64,000 bases of DNA. Origin: Phycisphaerae bacterium. GTDB lineage: Bacteria > Planctomycetota > Phycisphaerae > Sedimentisphaerales > Anaerobacaceae. Each line of letters starts with the position of its first letter. The first letter of the stretch is position 1. The translations under genes were made by a program, and so were the position numbers. Positions 37,305-46,699 of this stretch are shown here, in pieces. The notes below the pieces were generated by a model. That model saw only the letters and a list, made by a program, of their open reading frames with translations, searched no databases and was not told where the DNA came from. The stretch spans positions 35,339-99,338 of the forward strand of contig JAAYBV010000063.1 in the NCBI GenBank assembly GCA_012744475.1. The letters are read 5' to 3'.

Positions 37305-37625
37305 TCCACCAGCGAGTCCGCCCATGTGTGTGAAAATATCGTGGCAGCCGTGTGGCAGCGGCAAGCGCAGGCTTGCCGATGGTGATACGCATGCCGTCGA
37401 AGCCATCGGCAAACTCCTCCTTGCTCCGTCTGCCGCTGCCACACAGGGCGCTCCATGGTGGAAAACGGGCCTTGTCGCGAAATTCGCACAGACACGTCCG
37501 CCCATGTGCGCGTCAAGGCGCTGGCGTTCTGATCCACAGATCGGTATCATGCTGGCTTTCTGCCTGCGACGATCGCGGTTGCAAACGGATGGTGACACTG
37601 GGCGGGATGGATAAGGAGAAAGAAC
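37305..37625 (+). other. Intergenic region with repeat element
   Basis: 321 nt between the ABC-F and SGNH genes. It holds copy B of the nested palindrome (37350-37444) and a 13-bp direct repeat GTCCGCCCATGTG at 37316-37328 and 37496-37508 that brackets it. No gene or RNA was recognised. Confidence 0.7.
37350..37444 (+). repeat. Nested palindromic element, copy B
   Basis: Outer arms GTGTGGCAGCGGC (37350-37362) and GCCGCTGCCACAC (37432-37444) enclose inner arms TTGCCGATGG (37373-37382) and CCATCGGCAA (37403-37412). Outer core and the GATGG/CCATC part of the inner arms are shared with copy A at 17596-17714. The architecture is identical, the loop sequences differ. Confidence 0.8.
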
Positions 37626-38426
37626 ATGACGCAATCTGGTTCAACGAAGGGCACTACCACGCGGCGCGAATTCATCGGCAGGACGGCGGCGACGACTGCC
37701 GTCACATTGGCCGCCTCATCGTTTCTGTCTTCGGCAGGCTGCTCCAGCTCGACGGCGCGTCTGACAGGCAGGAAAGGCGGACGGATCGAAGCCGGCAACG
37801 TCGTCCTGTTCCAGGGCGACTCGATTACGGACGCCGGGCGCGATCGGCAGCGAGAGGGCAGTGCTAACGACATCCGAGCGTTGGGGAGCGGCTACGCCCT
37901 CTTGGCCGGCGCCGCCCTGCTGGCCAACCATGCCGAGGCGAAGCTGACAATCTACAATCGCGGCATCAGCGGACACAAGGTGTTCCAACTCGCCGAACGA
38001 TGGGACAAGGACTGCATCGCCCTGAAACCCGATGTCGTCAGCATCCTGATCGGCGTCAACGACATCTGGCACAAGCTCGACGGCCGATACGATGGCACCA
38101 TCGAGGTCTACGAGCGGGACTATCGCGCCCTTCTCGAACGAACCAAACGAGAACTCCCGGGCGTGAAGCTGGTAATCTGCGAGCCGTTCGTGCTCCGTTG
38201 CGGCGCGGTCAACGAAAAGTGGTTCCCCGATTTTGACGGCTATCGGGCGGCGGCCAAACGCGTCGCGGGCGCGTTCGATGCCGTGTTCATCCCGTTCCAG
38301 ACGATGTTCGACGAGGCGGTGCAAACGACGACGACGGCCTACTGGGCCGGTGACGGCGTGCACCCCACCCTCGCCGGGGCCGCCCTGATGGCCCAAGCCT
38401 GGTGCAGGGCCGTATCGGCGACCTGA
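37626..38426 (+). CDS. Tat-exported SGNH/GDSL-like hydrolase
   Basis: 266 residues from the ATG at 37626 with AAGGAG seven bases upstream. Tat signal TTRREFIGRTAATTAVTLAA followed by a lipobox-like SSAGC, so the protein may become a lipoprotein. SGNH blocks: block I VVLFQGDSITDAGR (Ser about 66), block II Gly in YNRGISGHK, block III Asn in ILIGVNDIWHK, block V GDGVHPTLAG (Asp and His about 250). These enzymes are esterases or lipases acting on acetylated sugars or lipids. Context near polysaccharide genes favours a carbohydrate esterase, by inference. Confidence 0.9.
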   Translation: MTQSGSTKGTTTRREFIGRTAATTAVTLAASSFLSSAGCSSSTARLTGRKGGRIEAGNVVLFQGDSITDAGRDRQREGSANDIRALGSGYALLAGAALLANHAEAKLTIYNRGISGHKVFQLAERWDKDCIALKPDVVSILIGVNDIWHKLDGRYDGTIEVYERDYRALLERTKRELPGVKLVICEPFVLRCGAVNEKWFPDFDGYRAAAKRVAGAFDAVFIPFQTMFDEAVQTTTTAYWAGDGVHPTLAGAALMAQAWCRAVSAT

Positions 38427-38523
38427 ACGCAGTGAAGCTCGGCGAGATGACTCGCCCGGATTTGACCCTCCATCGCCTCTAAAATGGTGTATGGTTTAAG
38501 TAGCAGGAAATGGAGGGTCGGTC

Positions 38524-38904
38524 ATGAGCCAACGATCACGCACTCAGTCCGTGGTGACGCCGCTTTCGCCCTGGGACAGGCTCTGGTCCGGCTGCGAGCC
38601 GCAGGATTCTCGGACCGTGCGGAAGCGGTCACTGGCCGGGGTCATCCCCTCTGCCATCGTGCTGCTGTCGATGTCGATCGTCACCGTCGTCGCCATCGTG
38701 GGCATCGTGACCGCTGTGGCCGGCACGGAACAGATGCAAAGCTCCGACGGCAACCTGCCACGGTGGAGTTCGAGCCCGGAACTCCGATTCGGCGACAACG
38801 GCGTCGGACCATCGAGCTACACCGCGATCGTCGAAGGTCAGATGATCGAGCTGGCGATCGATGGAGAGTATGCCGATACGGCGTTCGCCGCGCCGGAGCC
38901 ATAG
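38524..38904 (+). CDS. Small single-pass membrane protein of unknown function
   Basis: 126 residues; GGAGGG lies about nine bases before the ATG. A cytoplasmic basic N-terminus is followed by one membrane helix (SAIVLLSMSIVTVVAIVGIV, about 42-64) and an acidic outer C-terminus. No family recognised. The gene converges with the pyruvate kinase gene, with only 25 nt between. Confidence 0.65.
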   Translation: MSQRSRTQSVVTPLSPWDRLWSGCEPQDSRTVRKRSLAGVIPSAIVLLSMSIVTVVAIVGIVTAVAGTEQMQSSDGNLPRWSSSPELRFGDNGVGPSSYTAIVEGQMIELAIDGEYADTAFAAPEP

Positions 38905-38929
38905 ACAGCAGGCCGCCATCGATCGCCGA

Positions 38930-39955
38930 TCAGTGCAGGGAGGCCCTGGCCTTCTCGGTGAACTTGATGATCGCGTTCATCATGGCGACCGACTCGGACG
39001 GAAATTTCCCCGCCGCGGTCTCGCCCGACAGCATGACGTAGTCGGTTCCATCGAGAATGGCGTTCGCCACGTCGGCGACCTCGGCACGCGTGGGCCGACT
39101 GTGCTCGGTCATGTGCTCGAGCATCTGCGTAGCGGTGATCACAAATTTGCCCGCCTCATTGCACTTGCGGATGATGCGCTTCTGGACGATGGGGACCTCG
39201 TAGATCGGAATGGCCACGCCCATGTCGCCCCGTGCGATCATGATGCCGTCGGCCGCGTCGATGATCGAGTCGATATTGTCGATGGCCTGGCGATTCTCGA
39301 TCTTGGCGACGATGCGGCACTTTGGCAGGGGCGGCTTGACGATCTCGGCCACCTCGCGGACGTCTGCGGCGCTCCGTACGAACGACAGCGCGACGAAATC
39401 GACGTGGCGCGCGATGCCGAAGCGCAGATCACGCTTGTCCTTGTCCGTCATGGCGCCGAAGGCCAGGTCGGCGCCGGGCATGTTGATTCCCTTGCGCTCC
39501 TTCAGAATCCCCCCTTCCACCACGACGGCCTTGAGGCTCGTCGCCGAGCTTTCCTTGACGCGCAAAATCAGATTGCCGTCATCGATGAAGATGAGCTGGC
39601 CCCGCCTGATTCGAGTCAAATCGCCCGCATAGTCGAACGGAATGGTCTTGTGACCCGAGGCCGTCTCGTCGTTGGTCAGCCAGACAACGGACTGATTCTT
39701 CAGTTCCCGCGTCTTGCTGCCGTGGAACCGCCCCACCCGGATGCGAAACCCCTCCAGGTCTTGCATGATGCGGATGTGACGGCGGTACCTGGCGTTGAGC
39801 CGGCAGACCAGCTCGATGGACTCGCCATGCTGCGCATGGGTGCCGTGCGAGAAATTCAGGCGGACCACGTCGAGCCCCGCTACGAACATCTTCCGCAACA
39901 CCGACGCGTTGGCGCTGGCGGGTCCCAACGTTGCGATGATCTTGGTCTTGGGCAT
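38930..39955 (-). CDS. pyk: Pyruvate kinase lacking the C-terminal regulatory domain
   Basis: 341 residues. ATG 39955 ([14 protein letters not shown]) is preferred: AAGGAG lies ten bases upstream, but only one before the alternative ATG 39964. Pyruvate kinase transfers phosphate from phosphoenolpyruvate to ADP. Active-site parts are present: [12 protein letters not shown], the catalytic Lys and metal Glu of [19 protein letters not shown], and [10 protein letters not shown]. Most pyruvate kinases have about 470 residues; here the sequence stops after [11 protein letters not shown], so the allosteric C-domain is absent. The PK segment DLxGPKIRxG reads [10 protein letters not shown]. It may be a divergent or minor paralog rather than the main glycolytic enzyme. 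Confidence 0.85.
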   Translation of the reverse strand: MPKTKIIATLGPASANASVLRKMFVAGLDVVRLNFSHGTHAQHGESIELVCRLNARYRRHIRIMQDLEGFRIRVGRFHGSKTRELKNQSVVWLTNDETASGHKTIPFDYAGDLTRIRRGQLIFIDDGNLILRVKESSATSLKAVVVEGGILKERKGINMPGADLAFGAMTDKDKRDLRFGIARHVDFVALSFVRSAADVREVAEIVKPPLPKCRIVAKIENRQAIDNIDSIIDAADGIMIARGDMGVAIPIYEVPIVQKRIIRKCNEAGKFVITATQMLEHMTEHSRPTRAEVADVANAILDGTDYVMLSGETAAGKFPSESVAMMNAIIKFTEKARASLH

Positions 39956-40138
39956 CGGCTTCATGCTCCTTTCCGGCCGTTGTGCATCTTCTCAATCGAA
40001 GGCGTCAGTCTACCGCCGATGGCGTCGTACAATCAACCAAATATCCTTTTGACCGGGCGGCAGATGTGGTAATCTGCCTCGCGTGCGTAGCAGGAATGTC
40101 GACAAGTGACCCCACGAGAGGCACGGGAGAAACCGGGC

Positions 40139-40810
40139 ATGCAGGTTGTCGTCATCATTGGAGTCATTGCCCTGATCATCGTCGGGGCGATCATGGGACA
40201 TGCGGCCGCCAAGAAGCGTCGGGAGCAGATGCTCGCCATGGCGGCCCGGCTGGGTCTGCACCTCGACCCGGGCAAGGATCGGGACCTCGCCCGCCGCTTC
40301 GAGTTCCTCGACAAACTCCGCCAAGGCTCCAATCGCTACGCGTTCAACATCCTGACCGGCCGCTACCAGGACCACGACGTCACGGTCTTCGACTACCACT
40401 ACGAGACGCATTCCAGCGATTCGAAGGGCCACACAGAAACACACCATCACTACTTTTCGGTCTTCCTGCTGCGCCTGCCGGCGTCGTTTCCCGAACTGAC
40501 CATCGGGCCGGAAGGGTTCTTCTCGAAGATCGCCCAGGCCATCGGCTACGATGACATCGATTTCGAGTCGCATGAGTTCAGCCGCACGTTCTGCGTCCGC
40601 TCGAAGGACAAGAAGTTCGCATACGATGTGTGCAACGCGAAGATGATCGAGTACCTCCTGGCCCATCGCGACCTGACGATCGAAATGGAGCGCGACGCTT
40701 TGGCGGTCTCGTTCAGCCACAGGCTGAAACCCGAGCAGATCGAACCCAATCTACAGAGACTGATCCAGGTCCGTTCGTTGCTGCCCGAATACCTGTTTGC
40801 ACGGAGCTGA
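40139..40810 (+). CDS. Membrane-anchored protein paired with LemA
   Basis: 223 residues from the ATG at 40139 (GGGAG nine bases upstream). An N-terminal helix (VVVIIGVIALIIVGAIMGH) is followed by a basic stretch and a soluble domain with phrases such as RYQDHDVTVFDYHYETHSSD and a His-rich loop (HTETHHHYF). The C-terminal part RDALAVSFSHRLKPEQIEPN is globular. Not a family I can name; similar proteins next to LemA genes are common in Planctomycetota. It stops 2 nt before the lemA gene, so they are translationally linked. Confidence 0.75.
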   Translation: MQVVVIIGVIALIIVGAIMGHAAAKKRREQMLAMAARLGLHLDPGKDRDLARRFEFLDKLRQGSNRYAFNILTGRYQDHDVTVFDYHYETHSSDSKGHTETHHHYFSVFLLRLPASFPELTIGPEGFFSKIAQAIGYDDIDFESHEFSRTFCVRSKDKKFAYDVCNAKMIEYLLAHRDLTIEMERDALAVSFSHRLKPEQIEPNLQRLIQVRSLLPEYLFARS

Positions 40811-40812
40811 CT

Positions 40813-41376
40813 ATGTGGGTGCCGTTTGCCGTTCTCGCCGCCGTCGTCCTGCTGCCGATCCTGTACGGAGTGCTGACGTACAACACGCTGGTCGCTCTGC
40901 GCAACCATATTCGCGACGCGTGGGCCAACATCGATACGGAGCTGAAGCGCCGCTATGAGCTGATTCCGAATCTCGTCGCCGCGGTCAAGGGCTACGCCGC
41001 TCACGAGAAGGAGATTTTCGAGCGCGTCACGCAACTGCGGGCGCAGTGCATGGCCAGCCAGGGCCGTCCAAATCAGCAGGCCGTCGATGAAAACCAACTG
41101 GTGGCGGCCTTGCAGAAGCTGATGCTGGTCGTCGAGAACTACCCGCAACTGAAGGCGGACCGGAACTTCCTCGAACTCCAGAAGGAGTTGGTCAACACGG
41201 AGGACCGCATCCAGGCGGCCCGGCGATTCTTCAACGGCAACGTCCGCGACTACCGCAACAAGTGTGAAACGTTCCCCAGCAGTCTCATCGCGGGGGCCTT
41301 CGGCTTCCAGCCGGAAGACTACTTCCAAGTCGATCCGGCCGTCCGCGAAGTGCCCAGCGCCGAGTTCGACCGGTGA
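40813..41376 (+). CDS. lemA: LemA family protein
   Basis: 187 residues, ATG at 40813 (GGAG six bases upstream), immediately after the upstream stop. LemA proteins have a short outer N-terminus, one membrane helix and a cytoplasmic helical bundle. Here VPFAVLAAVVLLPILYGVLT is the helix, followed by the family motif YNTLVALRNHIRDAWANIDTEL, then RRYELIPNLVAAVKGYAAHE and the C-terminal RFFNGNVRDYRNKCETFPSS. Length and motifs are typical. Function in bacteria is unclear; LemA proteins often act with membrane proteins encoded nearby, as here. Confidence 0.93.
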   Translation: MWVPFAVLAAVVLLPILYGVLTYNTLVALRNHIRDAWANIDTELKRRYELIPNLVAAVKGYAAHEKEIFERVTQLRAQCMASQGRPNQQAVDENQLVAALQKLMLVVENYPQLKADRNFLELQKELVNTEDRIQAARRFFNGNVRDYRNKCETFPSSLIAGAFGFQPEDYFQVDPAVREVPSAEFDR

Positions 41377-41412
41377 GACGCCCAAGCCGGAGACGGATCG
41401 CCGACAAATCCC

Positions 41413-43989
41413 CTACTGCTCGTTGAGGAGGTGATGCGCCGCCAGAGCGAGGAACATGAAGTTCGAACCGCCTCCGCCGATCACGTACTCCGACTGCTGC
41501 CAGAAGAACGGCCACTCCTTTAGCTCGGGGAAATCCGGGCGGATCAGCGCGGTCCCCGACCCGACACCGCCGGGAATATAGCTCCAGTCGGCGCGGTTGA
41601 CGCCGTAGGCAACGGTCAGTGATTTGGCGCCTACTCCGGAGGCAAAGGAGGCGGTGTTGGGGCCCGGATGACAGCCCAGGACGAAGTTCAGGGCGTTGAG
41701 CAGGTACGTCGCGTCGAAGACGTCGGGCCAGCCTTCGTGCAGGAAGAACTGCGGCACGCCGAAACTCTGGACTCCCCAGCCGGCCCCCCAGATGTTGGGT
41801 CGGTATGGCACGCCGAACGGCGTCTGTTTGCCCTGTTCCTCGATCCTCCTGCGATATTCTGTGACGGCACCCCTGACCGCCACGTGAAATTCCGCATCGT
41901 CGATGTGCTCCATCACGCGTCCGAGCACCCAGCCGTTGCGGTCGATGGTTCGGACGATCTCCGGCTGCATGGCGACCAGGGCGTCGAGATACTCCGGCTG
42001 CCTCGTCGCGAGGAACAGTTCCGCAGCCACCTCGATCTTCTGGCTCGCCACCCGCCTGTCGTTCACGTCCCGATGGGCCTGGTAGATTGCCTGGGCCACC
42101 TCGATACACTCGTCGGCCAGAGCGGGCCGGCATTCCTTCAGCGCCCTGGCGGCCGCCGCCAGCCCGGCCGCAACGTTGAGTTCACGAGCAGGATTCTCCT
42201 CCGTGAAGACCCACCGATCGTCCGGCTTGCCCGACCAGTCGCCGTCCGTTTCGTCGGGTTCCAGGTTCGGGTCGTAAAAACGGTTGTCAGTCATGGTCGA
42301 ACCATCCCCAAGCAGGACATACTGCGGGATCGTCGGGCAGATGATGCCCCGATAGAGCCGGCCCAGACTTCGATAGCCGCCCAAGACGCTCAGGACGCCA
42401 TGCTCGATCTGCTGCACGATGTCCGGGACGCCGTCGGGCAGGTGCATCTCGACCAGGTGATGCTCCTGATCGATCGTCGTCGCATCGTAATCGACGCCGA
42501 ACGCTTCGTAGATCTGCGAGAGGACGCGCACGGTCCCAATCTGCGACTCGACACGCAAATCGTAGTCGCCTGCATCGTGCCAGCCGCCCACGTTCAATCC
42601 CGGCACCGGCTCCTGCGGCTCGTACTCCGTCAGCGTGGTAGACCCCTGCACGTAGCCATCGAAGTGATTCAGGTCCACCGGCGCCATCAGCGCATCATCC
42701 ATATGACAGAGGCCGTGCCAGACACGATACCGATCGTTGACGCGCATGTGGCACATCTGGACCGGCAGGAAGTACTCCAGGGTGGGCTGCCAGACGTGAC
42801 GCGCGTACACTTCTTCGTCGATCGCAAACGTGTTGGACTGCTGGTCCCCGTACTGGACGAGATAGACGCCCGGATCGTTCACGTCGCTGAAATCGAATCG
42901 CAGATAGTGGTAACGCAGAAAATCACCCCAATCGTCCGGCTGCGTGCGAAGGACCTCTTCGCGACCCCCGGAAGGCGCTATCCTCACCAACACCGCCTCT
43001 GTGAAGTCTCTGTCTCGCTTGTCGAGCTCAATCACGGCCACCTTCTCCTGCCCGGGGTGATAACCCACCTGGGACACGTGGATCACCGGGGTATACCGCC
43101 AGTCGGGCAGCGTGCTGCACTCGATCCTCCATTGCAGTGCACCGGCCGTCGCGCGGGCGGGCAGCGTCGAACGCACGACGAACCAGCCGTTGTTGTGCTG
43201 CGCCCTGCCGTCCAGCAATTCCAGTGTGCCGTCGATCGACTCGATGGTCATCCGCAGAGCCGCACTGTCGGGCGCGACACAAAGCCGGCGGCCCCTGGCC
43301 AGCGGCTCGGCCTGAGGGATGCAATCCTCATCGACGTACATCGGCCCATTCAACTGCCGCGGGAAGATGCCCGTTCTGTCGTCCATGTAGTACGGCCGGC
43401 CGAAATACTCGCCTGGGAACAGTTCCAGATTGAAGCCGACCTTGCCGACCCACTCTTCGGGAAGAGGCTCGTCCAGATCCACCACGATGCGAAAGGCCTC
43501 GCCTTCCGGCCGGACACTCACCCGATACGAGAACTGAAGGTCCGGGTAGATGATCGGATTGAATCCCTTGCGGTCGCGGCTGGGGTCAGGATAGCTCAGA
43601 AACGCCGTGATCGCCTGGTTCTCCGCGTCGACCTCCCGCTTGTCGAGCTTGGGGATCGGCTGCCACTGCCCGGGGGTCGGTTCGAGACGGACGTCGCCGT
43701 TGGCCGCGACGCGGACGCCATTCTGGATGATGCTCACGCCGCCCTGGTGTCCTTCCGGATAGAAGTCGCTGAACACCATGACATCCAGGCCGACCGTCTC
43801 GAAGTACTCGGCCTCGTTCAGCGTCAGGCTGTTGGCGTCGGGAACGGCCGCCGGCGGCGCCACAACCTGGGGCGATTCCTCCAGAACCGGCGCGGGCGGC
43901 GTTTCATGGCTCCGCTGGCACGATGAAGACAGAACCAACAACAGGGAGATCGCCAGCTTCCCCCCACGTCGATAGATGAACGCGGACAT
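41413..43989 (-). CDS. GH9 family lipoprotein, probable beta-glucanase
   Basis: 858 residues. The ATG at 43989 has AGGAA six bases upstream and opens a lipoprotein signal (LAISLLLVLSSSCQ). An N-terminal beta-sandwich (about 60-270) and an Ig-like CelD_N domain (about 280-390; VIHVSQVGYHPGQEKVAVI) precede the GH9 (alpha/alpha)6 catalytic domain. Catalytic base region LNVGGWHDAGDYDLRVE (about 470), the ALNFVLGCHPGPNTASFASG block with VGAKS, and the proton donor Glu in WQQSEYVIGGGG (about 833) are all present. GH9 enzymes cleave beta-1,4 (and sometimes mixed-linkage) glucans. Surface lipoprotein location is inferred. Confidence 0.92.
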   Translation of the reverse strand: MSAFIYRRGGKLAISLLLVLSSSCQRSHETPPAPVLEESPQVVAPPAAVPDANSLTLNEAEYFETVGLDVMVFSDFYPEGHQGGVSIIQNGVRVAANGDVRLEPTPGQWQPIPKLDKREVDAENQAITAFLSYPDPSRDRKGFNPIIYPDLQFSYRVSVRPEGEAFRIVVDLDEPLPEEWVGKVGFNLELFPGEYFGRPYYMDDRTGIFPRQLNGPMYVDEDCIPQAEPLARGRRLCVAPDSAALRMTIESIDGTLELLDGRAQHNNGWFVVRSTLPARATAGALQWRIECSTLPDWRYTPVIHVSQVGYHPGQEKVAVIELDKRDRDFTEAVLVRIAPSGGREEVLRTQPDDWGDFLRYHYLRFDFSDVNDPGVYLVQYGDQQSNTFAIDEEVYARHVWQPTLEYFLPVQMCHMRVNDRYRVWHGLCHMDDALMAPVDLNHFDGYVQGSTTLTEYEPQEPVPGLNVGGWHDAGDYDLRVESQIGTVRVLSQIYEAFGVDYDATTIDQEHHLVEMHLPDGVPDIVQQIEHGVLSVLGGYRSLGRLYRGIICPTIPQYVLLGDGSTMTDNRFYDPNLEPDETDGDWSGKPDDRWVFTEENPARELNVAAGLAAAARALKECRPALADECIEVAQAIYQAHRDVNDRRVASQKIEVAAELFLATRQPEYLDALVAMQPEIVRTIDRNGWVLGRVMEHIDDAEFHVAVRGAVTEYRRRIEEQGKQTPFGVPYRPNIWGAGWGVQSFGVPQFFLHEGWPDVFDATYLLNALNFVLGCHPGPNTASFASGVGAKSLTVAYGVNRADWSYIPGGVGSGTALIRPDFPELKEWPFFWQQSEYVIGGGGSNFMFLALAAHHLLNEQ

Positions 43990-44059
43990 GCAGGATTCCT
44001 TTCCTTGCCGTGTGGCGCGTGCACAGAGGCCGGACGAGGCCGGGCGTGCCGCGCAGGCT

Positions 44060-44893
44060 TCACTTCTCCGGCTCGACGCGCTGAACCGAGATGATCCGGA
44101 CCGGATCGACCGGCAGATGCTTGCTGGTCACCGGAACCTCGCCGATGCGATCGACGACCTCCATGCCTTTGACCACTTCGCCAAAGACCGTGTGCTTGCC
44201 CGTCAGCCAGGGGGTGTCCACCAGATTGATGAAGAACTGCGAGCCGTTTGTATTCGGGCCGGAATTGGCCATCGCCAGAGACCCCCGCTTGGGGGCGTGC
44301 GACCTGAGCTTGGCGTTGTACTTGTATCCCAGATTGACGTACGCCTCCTTGAGGCGCATCGTGTGAACGCGCTGATTCACCTCCTCCTGGCGTGCCGCGA
44401 GCTGCTCGTCCGAAGTGATTCCCATGACCCGAAACAGGGGACGCAGCACGGTGTTGTTGAAGTCCTCCTGTGACCGGATGCCGAGCCAGGGATGGGGGCG
44501 GCCCTGCTCGTCGAGAACGTTCAGTTTGTCGAGTCCGAGCGCATCGGCGTTGATCTCGTCCTCGAACTTGTAGCCCGGTCCGCCTTCCCCGGTCCCCAGC
44601 GGACAGCCGCCCTGGATCATGAACCCCTTGACGACGCGATGGAACGTCAGGCCGTTGTAGTACGCCTTTCGGACCTTGTGCTCCGTCTTCGGATCGACGA
44701 ACACCTTGGTCCCCTCGGCCAGCCCAAGGAAGTTCTCGACCGTCTTGGGGGCCTCTTTGGCATAGAGCCGAACGACGATGTCGCCCATGTTTGTCTTGAT
44801 CAGGCAGTGGGGATCGGACGACGGTTCGTTGGGTTCGGCTGCCATGAGGACTCCACCAAGACAAAGGACAAAGGCTGCTGCGATTCGATTCAT
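44060..44893 (-). CDS. Secreted cyclophilin-type peptidyl-prolyl isomerase
   Basis: 277 residues with signal peptide [20 protein letters not shown]. Cyclophilin motifs are present: the active-site Arg in [21 protein letters not shown] and the later [15 protein letters not shown] and [15 protein letters not shown]. Between [12 protein letters not shown] and the second half lies an extra stretch of about 80 residues ([20 protein letters not shown]... LRSH) not found in a minimal cyclophilin. Exported PPIases help fold envelope proteins. It precedes the GH9 gene by 70 nt on the same strand. A possible -10 box (TATAAT, minus strand 44946-44941) lies 40 nt upstream; no good -35. Confidence 0.92.
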   Translation of the reverse strand: MNRIAAAFVLCLGGVLMAAEPNEPSSDPHCLIKTNMGDIVVRLYAKEAPKTVENFLGLAEGTKVFVDPKTEHKVRKAYYNGLTFHRVVKGFMIQGGCPLGTGEGGPGYKFEDEINADALGLDKLNVLDEQGRPHPWLGIRSQEDFNNTVLRPLFRVMGITSDEQLAARQEEVNQRVHTMRLKEAYVNLGYKYNAKLRSHAPKRGSLAMANSGPNTNGSQFFINLVDTPWLTGKHTVFGEVVKGMEVVDRIGEVPVTSKHLPVDPVRIISVQRVEPEK

Positions 44894-45116
44894 ATCTGCT
44901 CCTTTGTACGTAGACCGGTCACGTTCACTTCGACGCCCATATTATACCGAATCCTGGGGCTTTCCGCCAGTAACCGTACCGACAAGGCAGAAGATTCGAT
45001 GGGGCAGAAGCGGAGGAGTTACCAGCCCGATAAGAACAGCAGACCTGGCGTGTGGACCGACGCAGACAGTACGGAGAGACGCTTCGAAGGCAGCAGCCGC
45101 AGAACCGGTGGCAACG

Positions 45117-45818
45117 CTAATTCTCTTGCGTGTCGCCGACACCCACCTTCTGACCGAGACGCTGACAGCTCTCGCAGTGGCAGCAACCGACCTGCCGCAG
45201 ATGCGACGAGCCGGCCAGACGCCGCGTCTCAATCAGCCGGGCCCCCTTGGCCTCCATCTTGCGGAAGGCCATCTTGGCCTCGCGATTGTCGTGGTAGCCC
45301 ACCGCGTCCACGACAACGGCCACCCGTTTGTCCCTCTGGAGCAGCCCCAGCGCCGCCGCCTTGACGGCCCCTTCGGCACAAGCCCCGATGAGGATGAACT
45401 CGGACGCCGAGACCTCGCTGAGCAGACGATCGATGCGCGGCTCGTCGAACGGATCGACGCACCGCTTGTGGAGCACCACCTGCTGATAGCGCCGAAGCAT
45501 GTCGCGAGGCAGGTCCGTGCTGCCGTCGGCCGGGAGAATGATCCGATTCGACATCAGAGTATAGCTGATCTTCTCCTGACCGGGAGTGCCGTCGATGCAG
45601 TACTTCGGATCGCCGTTGTTGCCTTCGAGGTAGACTTCGCACGTCGAGATGATCGGGATATCCCTTCGTCTGGCCCACGCCATCATGCGCCGGATGTGGG
45701 CCAGCACCCTTCGGTGGTTTCGGATGCAGGCGCCGCCGTCGGCCAACAGGTAGTCCCTTTGCGTGTTGACGTCGACGAGGACTTGCCTTCGTTTTGCCCT
45801 GACCATTTGAAGTATCAT
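45117..45818 (-). CDS. Isochorismatase-like cysteine hydrolase
   Basis: 233 residues from ATG 45818 (AAGGAAG about seven bases upstream). The Asp-Lys-Cys triad of the isochorismatase/nicotinamidase superfamily is in place: Asp16 (VLVDVNTQRDYL), Lys118 (VVLHKRCVDPF) and Cys147 (ILIGACAEGAV). A short C-terminal tail has Cys/His pairs (GCCHCESC, about 215-222) that could bind a metal; this is unusual for the family. The reaction (amide, urea or isochorismate type) cannot be chosen from sequence. Divergent from trmB. Confidence 0.87.
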   Translation of the reverse strand: MILQMVRAKRRQVLVDVNTQRDYLLADGGACIRNHRRVLAHIRRMMAWARRRDIPIISTCEVYLEGNNGDPKYCIDGTPGQEKISYTLMSNRIILPADGSTDLPRDMLRRYQQVVLHKRCVDPFDEPRIDRLLSEVSASEFILIGACAEGAVKAAALGLLQRDKRVAVVVDAVGYHDNREAKMAFRKMEAKGARLIETRRLAGSSHLRQVGCCHCESCQRLGQKVGVGDTQEN

Positions 45819-45956
45819 CCTTCGACTTCCTTTCCGCGCCGGCAGGGTTCCTTGGGTCTGGTATACCCGCGGCCCACAAAAGAGTTCACTTGCCTAATCA
45901 TCGTGTGCCGCTATGCGCCACTTTAGTAACGCGGTCAGGAGAAAATTATCCGCACC

Positions 45957-45985
45957 TTCACTCGACTTCGGACTTCCCATATAAT
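45957..45985 (+). promoter_or_regulatory. Candidate sigma70 promoter of trmB
   Basis: TTCACT (45957-45962), 17-bp spacer, TATAAT (45980-45985). The -10 overlaps the in-frame ATG at 45984, arguing that translation starts later, at 46011 or 46014. Confidence 0.55.
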
Positions 45986-46010
45986 GCGGCGAAAACCTAC
46001 TGTCGAATGG

Positions 46011-46670
46011 ATGATGAACGATTCCGAACACGACCAGGCGATGGGACGTATCCTGAGAGAATACAGTGCGATTGTGTTGCGCCCGGAAGATTTCCCGGGC
46101 CGGATCGATCGAGCCCGCGTTTTCGGACGTCTTGGACCGTTTCATATCGAAATCGGATCGGGCAAAGGAACGTTTCTCGTCCAGGAGGCGCAGGCGCATC
46201 CGGAGGCGGACTACCTCGGCATCGAATGGGCGAGTAAGTTCTACCGGTATGCGGCGGACCGGCTGGGACGCTGGGGGTTGGCCAACGTCCGTATAATCCG
46301 AGCGGACGCCGCGGCCTTCCTGCGGGAATACGTGCCGGCGGCTTCGGTGGACTGCTTTCACATCTACTTCCCCGACCCGTGGCCGAAGAAGCGGCATCAC
46401 AAGCGGCGGTTCGTCCGGCAGGACAACGTGGAGATACTGATCGCGTGTCTCAAGCCGGAAGGCAGAATCCAGATGGCGACCGATCATGCCGAGTACTTCG
46501 AGCAGATGCGGCAGGTAATGTCAGCGTCTTGTGACGAGTTGGAGGAGGCTGAGTTCGTGCGTCCGGCCGGGGCCGCAGGCGAAGAACTGACGGGGACCAA
46601 TTACGAACGCAAGTACATCAACGATCGACGCACCATCCACGTTCTCGCGTTCCGAAAAAAGCGGGTGTGA
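46011..46670 (+). CDS. trmB: tRNA (guanine-N7-)-methyltransferase TrmB
   Basis: About 219 residues from ATG 46011, chosen because a perfect -10 box lies at 45980-45985; ATG 45984 would fall inside it. No clear ribosome site for either. TrmB methylates G46 in the tRNA variable loop with S-adenosylmethionine. The SAM motif HIEIGSGKGTFL, YLGIEWASKFYRYA, the YFPDPWPKKRHHKRRF block and the TDHAEYFEQM region are intact, and the C-terminal GTNYERKY is the family ending. Housekeeping gene, normal length, no oddities beyond the start choice. Confidence 0.94.
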   Translation: MMNDSEHDQAMGRILREYSAIVLRPEDFPGRIDRARVFGRLGPFHIEIGSGKGTFLVQEAQAHPEADYLGIEWASKFYRYAADRLGRWGLANVRIIRADAAAFLREYVPAASVDCFHIYFPDPWPKKRHHKRRFVRQDNVEILIACLKPEGRIQMATDHAEYFEQMRQVMSASCDELEEAEFVRPAGAAGEELTGTNYERKYINDRRTIHVLAFRKKRV

Positions 46671-46699
46671 GAGAACGCCAATCCGAGCGAGATGCGGCA

